From: JAVBNW01 sp031551255
GTDB lineage: Bacteria > Bacillota > Clostridia > Christensenellales > UBA1750
Direction of reading: 5' to 3'
Length of the DNA stretch: 36,190 nucleotides
Assembly: GCA_031551255.1 (NCBI GenBank)
Contig: JAVBNW010000058.1
Coordinates: forward strand, 1-36,190
Positions 7,214 through 15,260 of the stretch are shown one piece after another. The notes beneath the pieces were generated by a model. The model saw nothing but the letters and a program-made list of their open reading frames with translations, was not told the DNA's origin and ran no database searches. The translations under genes were made by a program, and so were the position numbers. Position 1 is the first letter of the stretch. Each line of letters starts with the position of its first letter.

Positions 7214-7945
7214 ATGGCATCGAATCGTAAAAATTGTTAACCATTACAAAAACTATCAAGAGGATAGCCGGGCGACGAGTTCAAGGTCGAACAGCATTGA
7301 ATTTCACTATGCAAAAAAGCTGCTTGGCGAGTATATTTCGTTGGAATCCGGCGTCATGGAACTGGGCTGCGGAACGGGTTGCTACGCCATGCATTTTGCC
7401 GATCAGAGCGCCCGACAACATTGCGGTTTTTCATGAGAAGATTATGAAAGCGGCGAAAGAAAGTGTCCGTGCAATCGTCGCAGATGCATCGGCCCTCCAT
7501 GAATTTTCCGATGAAAGCTTTGATGTTGCGCTGTGCTTGGGGGCGATGTATTACTTGCCCAGAGAAGAGAGGATGCGCGCTTTTAGCGAATGCTATAGAA
7601 TCGCCGAGGCCGGCGCTATACTGGCATTTGCCTACATTAACGGCAATGGAGCTTATGGCGGCTGATGCATACATGACGAATGGCGGAACGTATACCCTAA
7701 TGCGCAGGCCAATTTCACGCTTCGCCAGAAGGAATGGAATGCGACGCAAAGGGAAACAACCTTAAGACTATCAAAAACTGCGGCATTGATTTCTTCTTCG
7801 CTCAAGGCGCGATCGATACGATGAGCAATTCGCCCTATATATGGAAATTTCAGATAAAATGAGCGATAGCCCGTCCTATACGGGGCTATCGGATCATGCG
7901 CTTTTGATCTGCAAAAATAGCATGGCAGTACAAGGCATGACCTGA
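7214..7945 (+). pseudogene. Degraded class I SAM-dependent methyltransferase gene
   Basis: Three out-of-phase segments together read as one methyltransferase. The first runs from IVNHYKNYQED through motif I as VMELGCGTGCYAMHFAD and stops at about 7436. The second continues in another frame with FSDESFDVALCLGAMYYLPREE (motif II to III region) and stops at about 7665. The third and fourth read KTIKNCGIDFFFAQGAIDTM and then, after another shift near 7825, LYMEISDKM to LICKNSMAVQGMT with a stop at 7943-7945. The start codon appears lost as well: the ATG at 7214 is out of phase. Segments between them look deleted. With at least three disruptions it is non-functional. Composition is AT-richer than the neighbours. 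Confidence 0.88.
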
Positions 7946-8023
7946 ACGAAATTGCCTTCGCTATACGCAAAGCTTTGCGTTGCCTATGGCATAGGCCAAT
8001 ATTTGGCGTAAACGGCCAAGCAA

Positions 8024-8053
8024 TTGACAATGACCGCATATATGTACTATCAT
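8024..8053 (+). promoter_or_regulatory. Promoter of the diguanylate cyclase gene
   Basis: Perfect -35 TTGACA (8024-8029), 18-nt spacer, -10 TATCAT (8048-8053). Codons upstream of the chosen start of the next gene overlap this promoter, supporting the later start. Confidence 0.8.
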
Positions 8054-8122
8054 GAAACTGCAATTTTACAACAATTTCATTCGTCGGGCGTTGATTTGTG
8101 CGCCCGTTTTGCCGGAGGCTTC

Positions 8123-9997
8123 ATGGCAGGCACTTCATCGCGGGAAGCTTTTTTCCGAAAACTCGTTCGAACCGGGGCCGTCGTAGCGCTGATCCTTATG
8201 ATCTGCGTAACGTTCGTGATCTTTTTTTTCGACGCGTGGGGATACACTGCGCTTGAAACCGGCTTTCGCGCAACGGACGGCTCGGTAGATCTGCGCGGGT
8301 ATAATTTGGAGAGCGGTCGCCCGGTGAAATTGCGTGGGGAGTGGACCCTTATGGAGGGTTTTTATTACGGAAACGATGGCGATAAGCTTTCGCGCGATAG
8401 GCGGGGCGTCGCGCTGCCCGTGATGGATATCGACGAGGCGGTGTACGGCGGCACCTACCGCCTGCTCGTGCGTACGGGCGCGAGGGAACTGCCGTATATG
8501 GCGCTGTACATTCCCTGCAACGCCGAAGATTTCCAGGTGTATCTTGATGGCGTGCACGTCTCCGCCAACAACGCAAGCGCGCTAGGCGGCGGCTTTGTGT
8601 TTTCCAAGTTTTTGTATTATATCAATTTTGACGCGTCCATGGCGGATCACGAAATTCTGGTCGTAACGGGCAAAGACCCTGGCGAATCGCTGTTCTTTCG
8701 CGAGACGGTTCTCCTGGGCAGCCGCATCCGCATTACCGAGCACGTCGTATGGGTATGGGGGAGCTCGTTTTTCATTACCGGCCTTCTCGTTGCGATGGTG
8801 ATCAACTCGCTGGTATTTATGGTACTGCGCCCGGAACACAAGATGATCACCCGCGTCACCATTTTCGACAACCTGCTGACGCTGCGCGTCCTGCTTGCGA
8901 CGACGGAGCTGTTTTATCTGTTTTATACGATTACCGGGGCGGACGCCGTATCTGCGCGAACGATGCTCAATGCGCAGTACGTCGTGCTGGCGCTCGCAGG
9001 CATCGCGGGGTGCTTCCTTTCGGAGCACCTATTCAACTCCGGCAAAATGAGCCGTTTTACCAAAGCCGTATGCCTGGCGTTTCTTGTGTGCATCCTCATG
9101 TTTCTTGTACCCATACCCGGGCTTAACGCGTTTGTCAAAGGGATTCCGATGTTCGCCGCTTATGCGGGGAGCATGGCAATTACGGGTTGGCACGCGGTTA
9201 AGACGCTTCGCCGCGCCCCGAGCACATACAATATCGTTCAGGTGGTCAAAACCATATACATCGGCTCCGTCGTCTGCTTTGATCTATTGGTTCTCAACGG
9301 CTTGAGCTTTAACTTTCGCTACCTCATTTACCTATACATTGCATTCTTACTCGCGCACGTCGTGATGCGGTTGCTCGACAACAACAACTCGTATCGCATG
9401 GCGGAAGCGCTCAACCAAAACCTTGAAAGGCTTGTTCAAGAGCGAACGGCGCAGCTTACCCTAGCCAATCGCCGCCTGAGCGAAATCAGCATACGCGATG
9501 CGCTTACCGGCGCTTACAATCGTCTCTATTTTGAACATTATATGGAAGAATTGCTCGCGAAAGACGCTACGCATCGCGGCCTTTTGCATATGGCGATTTT
9601 TGATTTGGATCATTTTAAAACCATCAACGACACGTACGGTCACGACGCGGGCGACGAGGTGCTGATCCGCATGGTGCAAATCGTGAAAGAGAATCTAGCG
9701 CACGGCATGACGCTTGCGCGCGTCGGCGGCGAAGAGTTTGCCATCGTCATGCAAGGAATACCCTCCGTGCAGGCGCTTGCGGGCATCGAGCGCATCCGCG
9801 AGGCAGTCGCGGATGAAAAACGCAAGATATGGACGAGCGCCAGCTTCGGCATATCGCAGTACAGAAGTGGACAGAATGCAAAGAGCCTTTTCCGCGAGGC
9901 GGATCAGTGTCTGTATGCAGCGAAAAATGCGGGTAGAAATTGCGTTCGCGCGGATTTTTATGCTGCCATGCCCGACGAAAGGACAGAAAAACGCTAA
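8123..9997 (+). CDS. Membrane diguanylate cyclase (7TM sensor plus GGDEF)
   Basis: About 624 residues. One N-terminal membrane segment (about 15-37) is followed by an extracytoplasmic beta-rich domain (about 50-210) with the look of a 7TMR-DISM carbohydrate-binding-like module. A polytopic region follows (about 215-420), then a short coiled coil (EALNQNLERLVQERTAQL) and a C-terminal GGDEF domain starting at SIRDALTGAYNRLYFEHY. The active-site signature is GGEEF (residues 535-539), compatible with synthesis of cyclic di-GMP from two GTP. The RxxD inhibitory site normally just upstream is absent (MTLAR precedes VGGEEF), so product inhibition is probably lost. The ATG follows GGAGG by about 5 nt. 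It is monocistronic. The sensed ligand is unknown. Confidence 0.93.
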   Translation: MAGTSSREAFFRKLVRTGAVVALILMICVTFVIFFFDAWGYTALETGFRATDGSVDLRGYNLESGRPVKLRGEWTLMEGFYYGNDGDKLSRDRRGVALPVMDIDEAVYGGTYRLLVRTGARELPYMALYIPCNAEDFQVYLDGVHVSANNASALGGGFVFSKFLYYINFDASMADHEILVVTGKDPGESLFFRETVLLGSRIRITEHVVWVWGSSFFITGLLVAMVINSLVFMVLRPEHKMITRVTIFDNLLTLRVLLATTELFYLFYTITGADAVSARTMLNAQYVVLALAGIAGCFLSEHLFNSGKMSRFTKAVCLAFLVCILMFLVPIPGLNAFVKGIPMFAAYAGSMAITGWHAVKTLRRAPSTYNIVQVVKTIYIGSVVCFDLLVLNGLSFNFRYLIYLYIAFLLAHVVMRLLDNNNSYRMAEALNQNLERLVQERTAQLTLANRRLSEISIRDALTGAYNRLYFEHYMEELLAKDATHRGLLHMAIFDLDHFKTINDTYGHDAGDEVLIRMVQIVKENLAHGMTLARVGGEEFAIVMQGIPSVQALAGIERIREAVADEKRKIWTSASFGISQYRSGQNAKSLFREADQCLYAAKNAGRNCVRADFYAAMPDERTEKR

Positions 9998-10022
9998 ATT
10001 GCTTGCAAATCCCTTCAGCGGG

Positions 10023-10051
10023 TTGTATTTTGCTGCGCGCGGTGGTATACT
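10023..10051 (+). promoter_or_regulatory. Promoter of the rimP-infB operon
   Basis: -35 TTGTAT (10023-10028), 17-nt spacer, -10 TATACT (10046-10051), about 95 nt ahead of rimP. Confidence 0.75.
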
Positions 10052-10087
10052 GTCAGGCGGATATCAAAGACTCCAACGCGTGTCATG

Positions 10088-10117
10088 GAGTGGGTGCGAA
10101 TCCCACTCTTTCCTTTT
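10088..10117 (+). terminator. Leader hairpin/attenuator ahead of rimP
   Basis: GAGTGGG (10088-10094) pairs with CCCACTC (10102-10108) and is followed by TTTCCTTTT, giving a terminator-like structure between promoter and first gene. It may attenuate the operon, possibly in response to NusA, which is encoded downstream. That feedback is an inference. Confidence 0.65.
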
Positions 10118-10146
10118 ATGCATCGCAAGATTTGGGAGGGGATTGG

Positions 10147-10623
10147 TTGCCCAAAACCGGCGTAGTGCCGGCGGCGAGGGAAGCGGCGTCGCGCCTTGCC
10201 CGCGAAATGGGATACGAGTTTATCGATGCCGAGCTAAGCAGAGAGCACGGATCGGTTTTTTTGCGCATTTTCATTGAACATGAAAAAGGGCTTGATCTTA
10301 CCCTGTGCGAAGCCTTTCACAGGCGCCTTAATTCTCTCGTGGAGCATCTTTCTTACGACTATTTAGAGGTTTCCTCGCCGGGGATCGACCGGCCCATGAA
10401 GACCGAGCGCGATTTTGCGCGGGGGATCGGCAAGCGCGTCATCGTAAAGCTCTACCAGGCGGCGGACGGCGCCAAAGAATATACGGGCGTTCTTCGCGGG
10501 TTTGCGGATGGCGAAATCGTACTCAGTACCCCCGGCGGCGAGCGGCGCTTCTTGCGAAAGGATTGCGCACAGGTAAAGCCCTTGCTTGCCGGAGACGAAA
10601 CATTAGAGGAGGAGCAGCCGTGA
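10147..10623 (+). CDS. rimP: Ribosome maturation factor RimP
   Basis: About 158 residues, usual for RimP, which helps assemble the 30S subunit. Recognisable segments are the N-terminal domain GYEFIDAELSREHGSVFLRIFIEHEKGLDLTLCE (split in the family into a beta-alpha-beta core), YLEVSSPGIDRPMKTERDFARGIG at the domain junction, and a C-terminal SH3-like barrel with YTGVLRGFADGEIVL. The best start is TTG, about 7 nt after GGGAGGGG; no ATG or GTG lies nearby in frame. It is the first gene of the operon, and its stop overlaps the nusA start. Confidence 0.95.
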   Translation: MPKTGVVPAAREAASRLAREMGYEFIDAELSREHGSVFLRIFIEHEKGLDLTLCEAFHRRLNSLVEHLSYDYLEVSSPGIDRPMKTERDFARGIGKRVIVKLYQAADGAKEYTGVLRGFADGEIVLSTPGGERRFLRKDCAQVKPLLAGDETLEEEQP

Positions 10624-11669
10624 ATGCTGAATTTATAGGCGCGATCAACGCGATTACCAAGGAGCGCGGCATCAAGAAAGAAATATTGTTTGATGCCATC
10701 GAGCAGGCGCTGATTTCGGCGTTTAAGCGGGATTATTCCTCCGCTCAGAACGTCAAGGTGTCTATCGACCGCGAAACAGGCGATTTACAGGTGTTTGTGC
10801 TCAAGACCGTCGCCGATACGGTCGCAGATCCGGCGACGGAGATTTCCGTGGAAGAAGCGCGGCAGGTCAGGTCGTTTTACGAGCCGGGCGACATTCTCGA
10901 AATCGAAATCACGCCCGAATCTTTCGGTCGCATCGCGGCCACCACCGCAAGACAGGTCGTGGTTCAGCGCATCAGGGAGGCGGAGCGCGGCGTCATTTAC
11001 GACGAGTACATCGAAAAGGAAAACGAAATCCTCACGGCGATCGTGCACCTTGTCGAAGGAAAAAACGTCTTTCTCGAATTGGGGCGCACCGAGGGCATCA
11101 TGGAAAGCTCGCAGCAGATGCCCGGCGAGGAGTACAAGCCCGGCGATCGCCTCAAGGTTTATATTCTGGAAGTTTCGCGAACGAATCGCGAAACGCAGGT
11201 GCTCGCGTCCCGTACGCATCCCGGGCTGGTAAAGCGCCTGTTTGAAATGGAAGTTCCGGAAATTCAAAACGGCGTGGTGCAGATTAAATCCATCGCCAGG
11301 GAAGCGGGTTCCCGCACAAAAATGGCCGTGTATTCTACCGACCAGCGCATCGATCCGGTCGGCTCGTGCGTCGGCCCGCGCGGCATTCGCGTCGAAAACG
11401 TGGTGCAGGAGCTCAAAGGGGAGAAGATCGACATCATCGAATGGTCCAGCGATCCGGTTACTTTTATCGGCAATGCACTTTCCCCGGCCAAGGTGATCGG
11501 GGTGTTCATAAACGAGCGCGAGAAGGCGGCCAAGGTCATCGTGCAGGATAGCCAGCTTTCCCTGGCCATCGGCAAGGAAGGGCAAAATGCCCGCTTGGCG
11601 GCCAAGCTTACCGGGTGGAAGATCGACATCAAGTCGCAGAGCCAGATCGAGGAGACCTTGGGGGTATAG
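10620..11669 (+). CDS. nusA: Transcription elongation/antitermination factor NusA
   Basis: About 349 residues, the short Gram-positive form without C-terminal acidic repeats. An N-terminal RNA-polymerase-binding domain (about 1-125) is followed by an S1 domain (ILTAIVHLVEGKNVFLELGRTEGIM, about 130-200) and two KH domains (KMAVYSTDQRIDPVGSCVGPRG and QLSLAIGKEGQNARLAAKLTGWKIDI). It modulates pausing and termination. The GTG start overlaps the rimP stop (GTGA) and follows AGGAGGAG. Confidence 0.97.
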   Translation: MNAEFIGAINAITKERGIKKEILFDAIEQALISAFKRDYSSAQNVKVSIDRETGDLQVFVLKTVADTVADPATEISVEEARQVRSFYEPGDILEIEITPESFGRIAATTARQVVVQRIREAERGVIYDEYIEKENEILTAIVHLVEGKNVFLELGRTEGIMESSQQMPGEEYKPGDRLKVYILEVSRTNRETQVLASRTHPGLVKRLFEMEVPEIQNGVVQIKSIAREAGSRTKMAVYSTDQRIDPVGSCVGPRGIRVENVVQELKGEKIDIIEWSSDPVTFIGNALSPAKVIGVFINEREKAAKVIVQDSQLSLAIGKEGQNARLAAKLTGWKIDIKSQSQIEETLGV

Positions 11670-11672
11670 CGG

Positions 11673-11948
11673 TTGAAGCAGCGTAAGGTTCCCCAGAGGA
11701 TGTGCACGGGCTGCCGCGAAATGAAGCCTAAGAAGGATCTTTTGCGTGTGGTAAGGCCGGCGGACGAGGGCGTGGTGTACGTGGATCGCTCGGGTAAGGC
11801 CGCGGGGCGCGGCGCGTATATTTGCCCGGATGTAGCCTGCCTTAAGAAGGCGCAAAAGGCTAAAACGCTGGAACGCGCGCTGGAAAAGGGCATCGAACCG
11901 GCGGTTTACGAACAGTTGGAGAGGGAGATTGCCAGGCGTGATCTCTGA
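11673..11948 (+). CDS. ylxR: YlxR family RNA-binding protein (RnpM)
   Basis: 91 residues, DUF448/YlxR fold. The signature RMCTGCREMKPKKDLLRVV with GRGAYICPDVAC lines a basic pocket. The family binds RNA, and the Bacillus member has been linked to RNase P RNA (RnpM). An in-frame stop lies two codons upstream, leaving TTG as the most plausible start. Three nt separate it from nusA, and its 3-prime end overlaps the next gene. Confidence 0.93.
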   Translation: MKQRKVPQRMCTGCREMKPKKDLLRVVRPADEGVVYVDRSGKAAGRGAYICPDVACLKKAQKAKTLERALEKGIEPAVYEQLEREIARRDL

Positions 11949-12258
11949 GATAATGGGGCTCATCGGCCTTGCGCAGAAGGCAGGGCGCTTGGTATCCGGC
12001 GCGGAGCTTTGCGAAAAGGCCGTGCGCACAGGCGCGGCAAAGCTTTTGCTGCTGGATGAGGATACAAAGGAAAATACCACAGCTAAGATCGCTAGGGCCT
12101 GCGCGGCGGCGGGCACTCCGCTCTACCGCGTGCCCAAGCTTGGGCGGGCGATCGGCAAAGGGGGCAGAATGACATGCGCCGTTATGGATCAAGGCTTCGC
12201 CGATGCGATACAGAAAAAACTTTTGGCAATACAAACGGTAAATAACCCGGGGGTGTAG
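11938..12258 (+). CDS. ylxQ: L7Ae/L30e-family protein YlxQ
   Basis: About 106 residues with an L7Ae-type fold. IMGLIGLAQKAGRLVSGAELCEKAV and KLLLLDEDTKENTTAKI match the K-turn-binding ribosomal-like YlxQ family encoded between nusA and infB in Bacillota. GTG at 11938 is favoured over TTG at 11929, whose Shine-Dalgarno would be too close; ATG at 11953 is a third option. It overlaps ylxR by 11 nt. Its exact RNA target is not established. Confidence 0.9.
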   Translation: MISEIMGLIGLAQKAGRLVSGAELCEKAVRTGAAKLLLLDEDTKENTTAKIARACAAAGTPLYRVPKLGRAIGKGGRMTCAVMDQGFADAIQKKLLAIQTVNNPGV

Positions 12259-12265
12259 TGAAGGA

Positions 12266-15106
12266 ATGACAAAAAGCAAGGTGCAGGAAGTTGCCCGAGA
12301 GGTGGGCGAAAGTGCGAACGCGCTGCTGGGTGGCGTCGGTCGCGCCCGCCAGGGCGCGCAGCAGTATGTCGGCTCTCTGATCGATATTGAGCAGAGGCTA
12401 TTGGCCGAGGCAGCGCGCCGCGAAGAAGAGGCACGCCTAGCACGCGAAGAGGAACAGCGTACGCGCGAAATCGATGAAATCCGGGCCGAAGAAGAGGCGC
12501 AGGAAGCCGCCATTCGGGCTGCGATACTGGCTGCGCGCGAGCAGGATAGGCAAGGCGCCGCACGCGGCGCGGGCGCAGTCCCGCAGGCCGCCGCACCGGT
12601 GCAAACGCCTGCCCAGGAGCCGGAGGAACCGGTAAAAGCTCCGGCCCCCGAAGCGGCACAAGCGCCTGGAGCGGCTTCTTTGGCGCAACCCGAGCGGCAG
12701 ATGGAGGCTCCGGAACCAAGGCCCGCGCCCGCTCCGGCTCCCCGGCCGCCCTTGGATGGCCAGGCAAGGCCCGCTCCGCGCGCGCCGCTGCCGCCGCGTC
12801 CCGGCCCGAGGCCATTTATCCCGCATCCGGACGATCCGAATGCGGCAGTCAACCGTGCAAAGTTTGCTGCGCAAGGCGGGGTTCCGGCACAAAACCGCCC
12901 GCCCATGCAGCAGCAGGGTCAAGCTCCGCGTCCCGGCTTTGGCGGGCAGGGGCCCCGGCCGGGTTTTGGCGGCCAAGGGCCGCGCCCCGGCTTTGGCGGA
13001 CAGAGCCCGCGTCCCGGCTTTGGCGGGCAAGCCCCGCGTCCTGCGGGCGCACCTGGCGCGCCGGCGCGTCCCGGTGGCTTTGGCGGAGGCGGCGCAGGTC
13101 GCCCGGGCTTTGGCAACCGCAACAAGGGCCCGGAACTTACGCCCACACAGGAAAAGGAAAAGGTTTCGAATTACGATCCGAACCGCTCGACGTATCAGCG
13201 GGTGTTTGATCCCGAGAACAAGGCGATCAAATCCCGTCGCGATATCATGAAGGAAAACATCGCCAAGAGCGGCGGGCTGGACGACGAGCATTTCAAGGGC
13301 AAAAAACGCCGCGGCAAGCAGATGATGCGGCCGAAGATCGAGCCGATCAAGATCGAAAAGGCGTTTATGACGGCCGACACCATCACGGTAAAGGATCTTA
13401 CCGAAAGGCTGGGCAAGCCCGCGGGGGAGATCATCAAAAAGCTTTTACTGCTGGGCATCATGGCCACGATCAACCAGGAACTCGACTACGACACCGCGCT
13501 GCTCGTCGCGCAGGAATTCGGCATTGAGCTGGTTCTCAAGCTTGAGAAAACCGCAGAGGACGCGCTTGAAGAAGAGCAGCTCGATGAAAACCCGGAAGAT
13601 CAGCTGAGGCGTCCGCCGGTCGTCGCCGTGATGGGGCACGTCGACCACGGAAAGACGTCGCTTCTGGATGCGATCCGCGCCACATCCGTTACGGCGCAAG
13701 AAGCGGGCGGCATCACGCAGCACATCGGCGCTTATACCGTTATGGTAGACGGAAGGCAGATCACGTTCCTGGATACGCCAGGCCACGAGGCGTTCACATC
13801 GATGCGCATGCGCGGCGGGCAGGCTGCCGATATCGTCATCCTCGTCGTCGCCGCGGACGACGGCATCATGCCGCAAACGGTCGAGGCGATCAGTCACGCT
13901 AAGGCGGCGGATGTGGCGATCGTCGTTGCGATTAACAAAATGGATAAGCCCGACGCCAACCCCGACCGCATCAAGCAAGAACTCACCGAATACGGCCTTG
14001 TGGCCGAGGAGTGGGGCGGCGATACCACCATCGTGCCGGTTTCCGCCCTTGCGAAGGACGGCATCGACCACCTGCTGGAAATGGTATTGCTCACCGCCGA
14101 CATGAGGGAGCTGACTGCCAACCCCAACCGCCAGGCGCGCGGAGTCATCATCGAAGCGCAGCTGGATAAGGGCCGCGGCCCGGTTGCAACCGTGCTGGTA
14201 CAAAACGGCACGCTCAGAGTCGGCGATACGATCGTGGCGGGAACCGCTTACGGACGTGTGCGCGCGATGGTCAACGACAAGGGGCAGCGGGTCACCGAGG
14301 CCGGTCCGTCTACGCCGGTGGAAGTTATCGGCTTTAGCGACGTGCCCGACGCGGGCGAAACCATGAATGCCGCGCAGGACGACAAGCTCTCGCGCCTCGT
14401 CGCCGAGGAGCGCCGCGATAAGCTGAAGGTGCAGCAACTCAAGACGATGTCCAAGGCATCGCTTGATGACTTGTTCTCCAGGATGCAGTCGGGCGAGGTC
14501 AAGGACCTCAACCTCGTCATCAAGGCGGACGTGCAGGGTTCCGTGGAAGCGGTGCGCCAGGCGATGGAGAAGCTCTCCAACGAAGAGGTCCGCGTGCGTT
14601 GCGTACACGGCGGCGTCGGCGCGATCACCGCAAGCGACGTCATGCTCGCGTCGGTCGCCAACGCCATCATCATCGGATTTAACGTGCGCCCCGACAACCA
14701 GGCCCGCGAATCGGCCGAAAAAGAAAAGGTCGACATCCGCCTCTACCGCGTGATCTACCACGCCACCGAGGAAATCGAAGCCGCCATGAAGGGCATGCTC
14801 AAGCCGCAGTTTAAGGAAACGGTGCTGGGCGCCGCCCAGGTTAGGCAGGCGTTTAGGGTGACGGGGGTTGGCACGATCGCCGGCTCGTACGTAACTTCCG
14901 GCGACATCCGCCGCAATGCGCAGGCCCGCCTAATCAGGGATGGCGTCGTGGTGTACGAAAGCAAGATCGAATCGCTCAAGCGCTTCAAAGACGATGCGCG
15001 CGAGGTGCACCAGGGCTACGAGTGCGGTATCGGGCTGGAGAACTACAACGACATTAAAGAAGGCGACGTAATCGAGTGCTTCCTGATAGAGGAGATCGCG
15101 CGCTGA
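12266..15106 (+). CDS. infB: Translation initiation factor IF-2
   Basis: 946 residues, GTPase that brings initiator tRNA to the ribosome. A long low-complexity N-terminal region consists of a charged helix (about 40-90), an Ala/Pro-rich linker, and tandem PRPGFGGQ-type repeats (about 221-279). An IF2_N domain follows at about 370-430. The G domain carries GHVDHGKTSL (from about 456), DTPGHE (about 503), NKMDK (557-561) and SALAKDG (about 593), followed by the beta-barrel and C-terminal domains ending YNDIKEGDVIECFLIEEI. AAGGA abuts the ATG directly, so GGGGG further upstream may serve as the ribosome site. A terminator follows at once; rbfA, usually next, is not here. Confidence 0.97.
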   Translation: MTKSKVQEVAREVGESANALLGGVGRARQGAQQYVGSLIDIEQRLLAEAARREEEARLAREEEQRTREIDEIRAEEEAQEAAIRAAILAAREQDRQGAARGAGAVPQAAAPVQTPAQEPEEPVKAPAPEAAQAPGAASLAQPERQMEAPEPRPAPAPAPRPPLDGQARPAPRAPLPPRPGPRPFIPHPDDPNAAVNRAKFAAQGGVPAQNRPPMQQQGQAPRPGFGGQGPRPGFGGQGPRPGFGGQSPRPGFGGQAPRPAGAPGAPARPGGFGGGGAGRPGFGNRNKGPELTPTQEKEKVSNYDPNRSTYQRVFDPENKAIKSRRDIMKENIAKSGGLDDEHFKGKKRRGKQMMRPKIEPIKIEKAFMTADTITVKDLTERLGKPAGEIIKKLLLLGIMATINQELDYDTALLVAQEFGIELVLKLEKTAEDALEEEQLDENPEDQLRRPPVVAVMGHVDHGKTSLLDAIRATSVTAQEAGGITQHIGAYTVMVDGRQITFLDTPGHEAFTSMRMRGGQAADIVILVVAADDGIMPQTVEAISHAKAADVAIVVAINKMDKPDANPDRIKQELTEYGLVAEEWGGDTTIVPVSALAKDGIDHLLEMVLLTADMRELTANPNRQARGVIIEAQLDKGRGPVATVLVQNGTLRVGDTIVAGTAYGRVRAMVNDKGQRVTEAGPSTPVEVIGFSDVPDAGETMNAAQDDKLSRLVAEERRDKLKVQQLKTMSKASLDDLFSRMQSGEVKDLNLVIKADVQGSVEAVRQAMEKLSNEEVRVRCVHGGVGAITASDVMLASVANAIIIGFNVRPDNQARESAEKEKVDIRLYRVIYHATEEIEAAMKGMLKPQFKETVLGAAQVRQAFRVTGVGTIAGSYVTSGDIRRNAQARLIRDGVVVYESKIESLKRFKDDAREVHQGYECGIGLENYNDIKEGDVIECFLIEEIAR

Positions 15107-15139
15107 AGCGTAGATCGTTTCGATAAGCGCTAACGGGGG

Positions 15140-15185
15140 GGGCCGGGCGGGGAAACCTGCTCGGCCCTTTGCTGCGCTTTTTTTT
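15140..15185 (+). terminator. Terminator after infB
   Basis: GGGCCGGGCGG pairs with CCTGCTCGGCCC around a short A-rich loop (15140-15167), followed by TTT and a further run of eight T at 15178-15185. Confidence 0.88.
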
Positions 15186-15194
15186 CGGCTGTGG

Positions 15195-15200
15195 TATGAT
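15195..15200 (+). promoter_or_regulatory. Possible -10 element for the fucosidase gene
   Basis: TATGAT lies 61 nt before the ATG, but no good -35 is found at 16-18 nt. TTGCTG lies 20 nt upstream. If real, the promoter may need an activator. Confidence 0.35.
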
Positions 15201-15260
15201 CTATGTGCATTTGTAATGAACGCAAGGCCGAAAAAAGATATGGGGCGGGAGGAAAGCGCG

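Noticed and set aside
8024..8122. Upstream start for the diguanylate cyclase
   Set aside because: Begins at the -35 element of the gene promoter.
10785..12116. 443-codon minus-strand frame over nusA-ylxR
   Set aside because: Antisense to a conserved operon; high G+C gives long stop-free antisense frames.
13445..14761. 438-codon minus-strand frame over infB
   Set aside because: Antisense shadow of the IF-2 G domain.
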